A stretch of 5,563 bases of DNA from NCBI GenBank assembly GCA_017614625.1, contig JAGABK010000011.1:1-5563 (forward strand), in the 5' to 3' direction. Both the position numbers and the translations under genes were made by a program. The notes under the pieces are model-generated. The model searched no databases. It was not told the origin of the DNA and saw nothing but the letters and a program-made list of their open reading frames with translations. Each line of letters starts with the position of its first letter. The first letter of the stretch is position 1. Shown in pieces: positions 5,366-5,563 of this stretch. The DNA is from Spirochaetales bacterium. Its GTDB lineage: Bacteria; Spirochaetota; Spirochaetia; Sphaerochaetales; Sphaerochaetaceae.

Positions 5366-5563
5366 ATGAGAAAAGCACGCATAATTTCAGCAATCATATT
5401 GCTTTGCATGGCCGTTCCGGCCTTCCTCGGGGCAATCCCGGTGGACCCGCAGGCCAAGGACGCAGTCACGAAGACCTACGTCGAACGCGGCTACTTCGTG
5501 TATTCGAACACCAGGAAGACCCTTCCCTATGACATATACACCACTTTCTTCTGCATCGACGGA
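5366..5563 (+). CDS. Exported protein of unknown function (3' partial)
   Basis: The frame opens at ATG 5366 and is still open at the window edge, giving 66 residues. The start has a classical signal sequence: basic M-R-K-A-R (1-5), then a hydrophobic core I-I-S-A-I-I-L-L-C-M-A-V (6-17), and a likely signal peptidase I site after L-G-A (21-23). L-L-C is not a good lipobox, because Leu instead of Gly or Ala precedes the Cys, so a lipoprotein is unlikely. The mature part begins I-P-V-D-P-Q-A-K and contains T-Y-V-E-R-G-Y-F-V-Y. I do not recognise a family from this much sequence. No Shine-Dalgarno precedes the ATG, but a promoter-like element ends 6 nt before it, suggesting leaderless translation. 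The in-frame ATG at 5408 would cut into the signal sequence and is less likely. The gene is divergent from the SPFH-RHH operon and could share control through the intergenic region. Confidence 0.8.
   Translation, partial: MRKARIISAIILLCMAVPAFLGAIPVDPQAKDAVTKTYVERGYFVYSNTRKTLPYDIYTTFFCIDG

Overview
The window is GC-rich bacterial DNA with densely packed genes and short intergenic gaps. No RNA genes, insertion sequences, CRISPR arrays or phage genes are visible. The most likely source is a spirochaete (Sphaerochaeta/Treponema-like, perhaps from gut or rumen). That rests on the look of the RdgB and PepF proteins and on a sigma-like hypothetical of a kind I associate with spirochaetes. It is an inference from memory, not a search result.

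Layout. (1) Positions 1-207 hold the C-terminal end of a very acidic protein on the + strand, closed by a textbook intrinsic terminator at 225-258. (2) A + strand cluster follows: an unrecognised 356-residue protein with faint sigma-factor-like features (428-1498), the nucleotide-pool sanitising pyrophosphatase RdgB/HAM1 (1530-2147), and the M3 zinc metallopeptidase oligoendopeptidase F (2149-3930). rdgB and pepF are 1 nt apart and look translationally coupled. (3) On the - strand, converging on pepF with a single base between stop codons, lies a two-gene unit: a membrane-anchored SPFH/band-7 protein (4121-5191), then a 58-residue ribbon-helix-helix (RHH) protein (3932-4108). Its promoter is at 5275-5303. 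(4) Divergent from this unit, a secreted or membrane-anchored protein of unknown function starts at 5366 and runs off the window.

The most interesting layer is regulatory. Two tandem 11-bp repeats (TGATATCAAAA), each with a TGATATCA palindrome, sit on the -10 element and start point of the SPFH-RHH promoter. This suggests an operator, possibly bound by the RHH protein itself. Two other genes (rdgB and the 5366 gene) have no Shine-Dalgarno. Each has the same TTGAAC -35 hexamer, a 17-bp spacer and a -10-like hexamer ending exactly 6 nt before the ATG, which predicts leaderless transcripts. The other four genes with a visible start differ: three have a clear or moderate Shine-Dalgarno, and the RHH gene has a weak one overlapping the upstream stop. 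A long imperfect inverted repeat lies inside the RHH gene near the convergent junction, where neither strand has a recognisable intrinsic terminator.

The SPFH-RHH pair recurs as neighbours in many bacteria (established from memory of such loci), but its role is not known to me. Nothing here is a clearly new multi-gene system. The SPFH-RHH pair with its putative operator and the sigma-like protein are the best candidates for undescribed biology.
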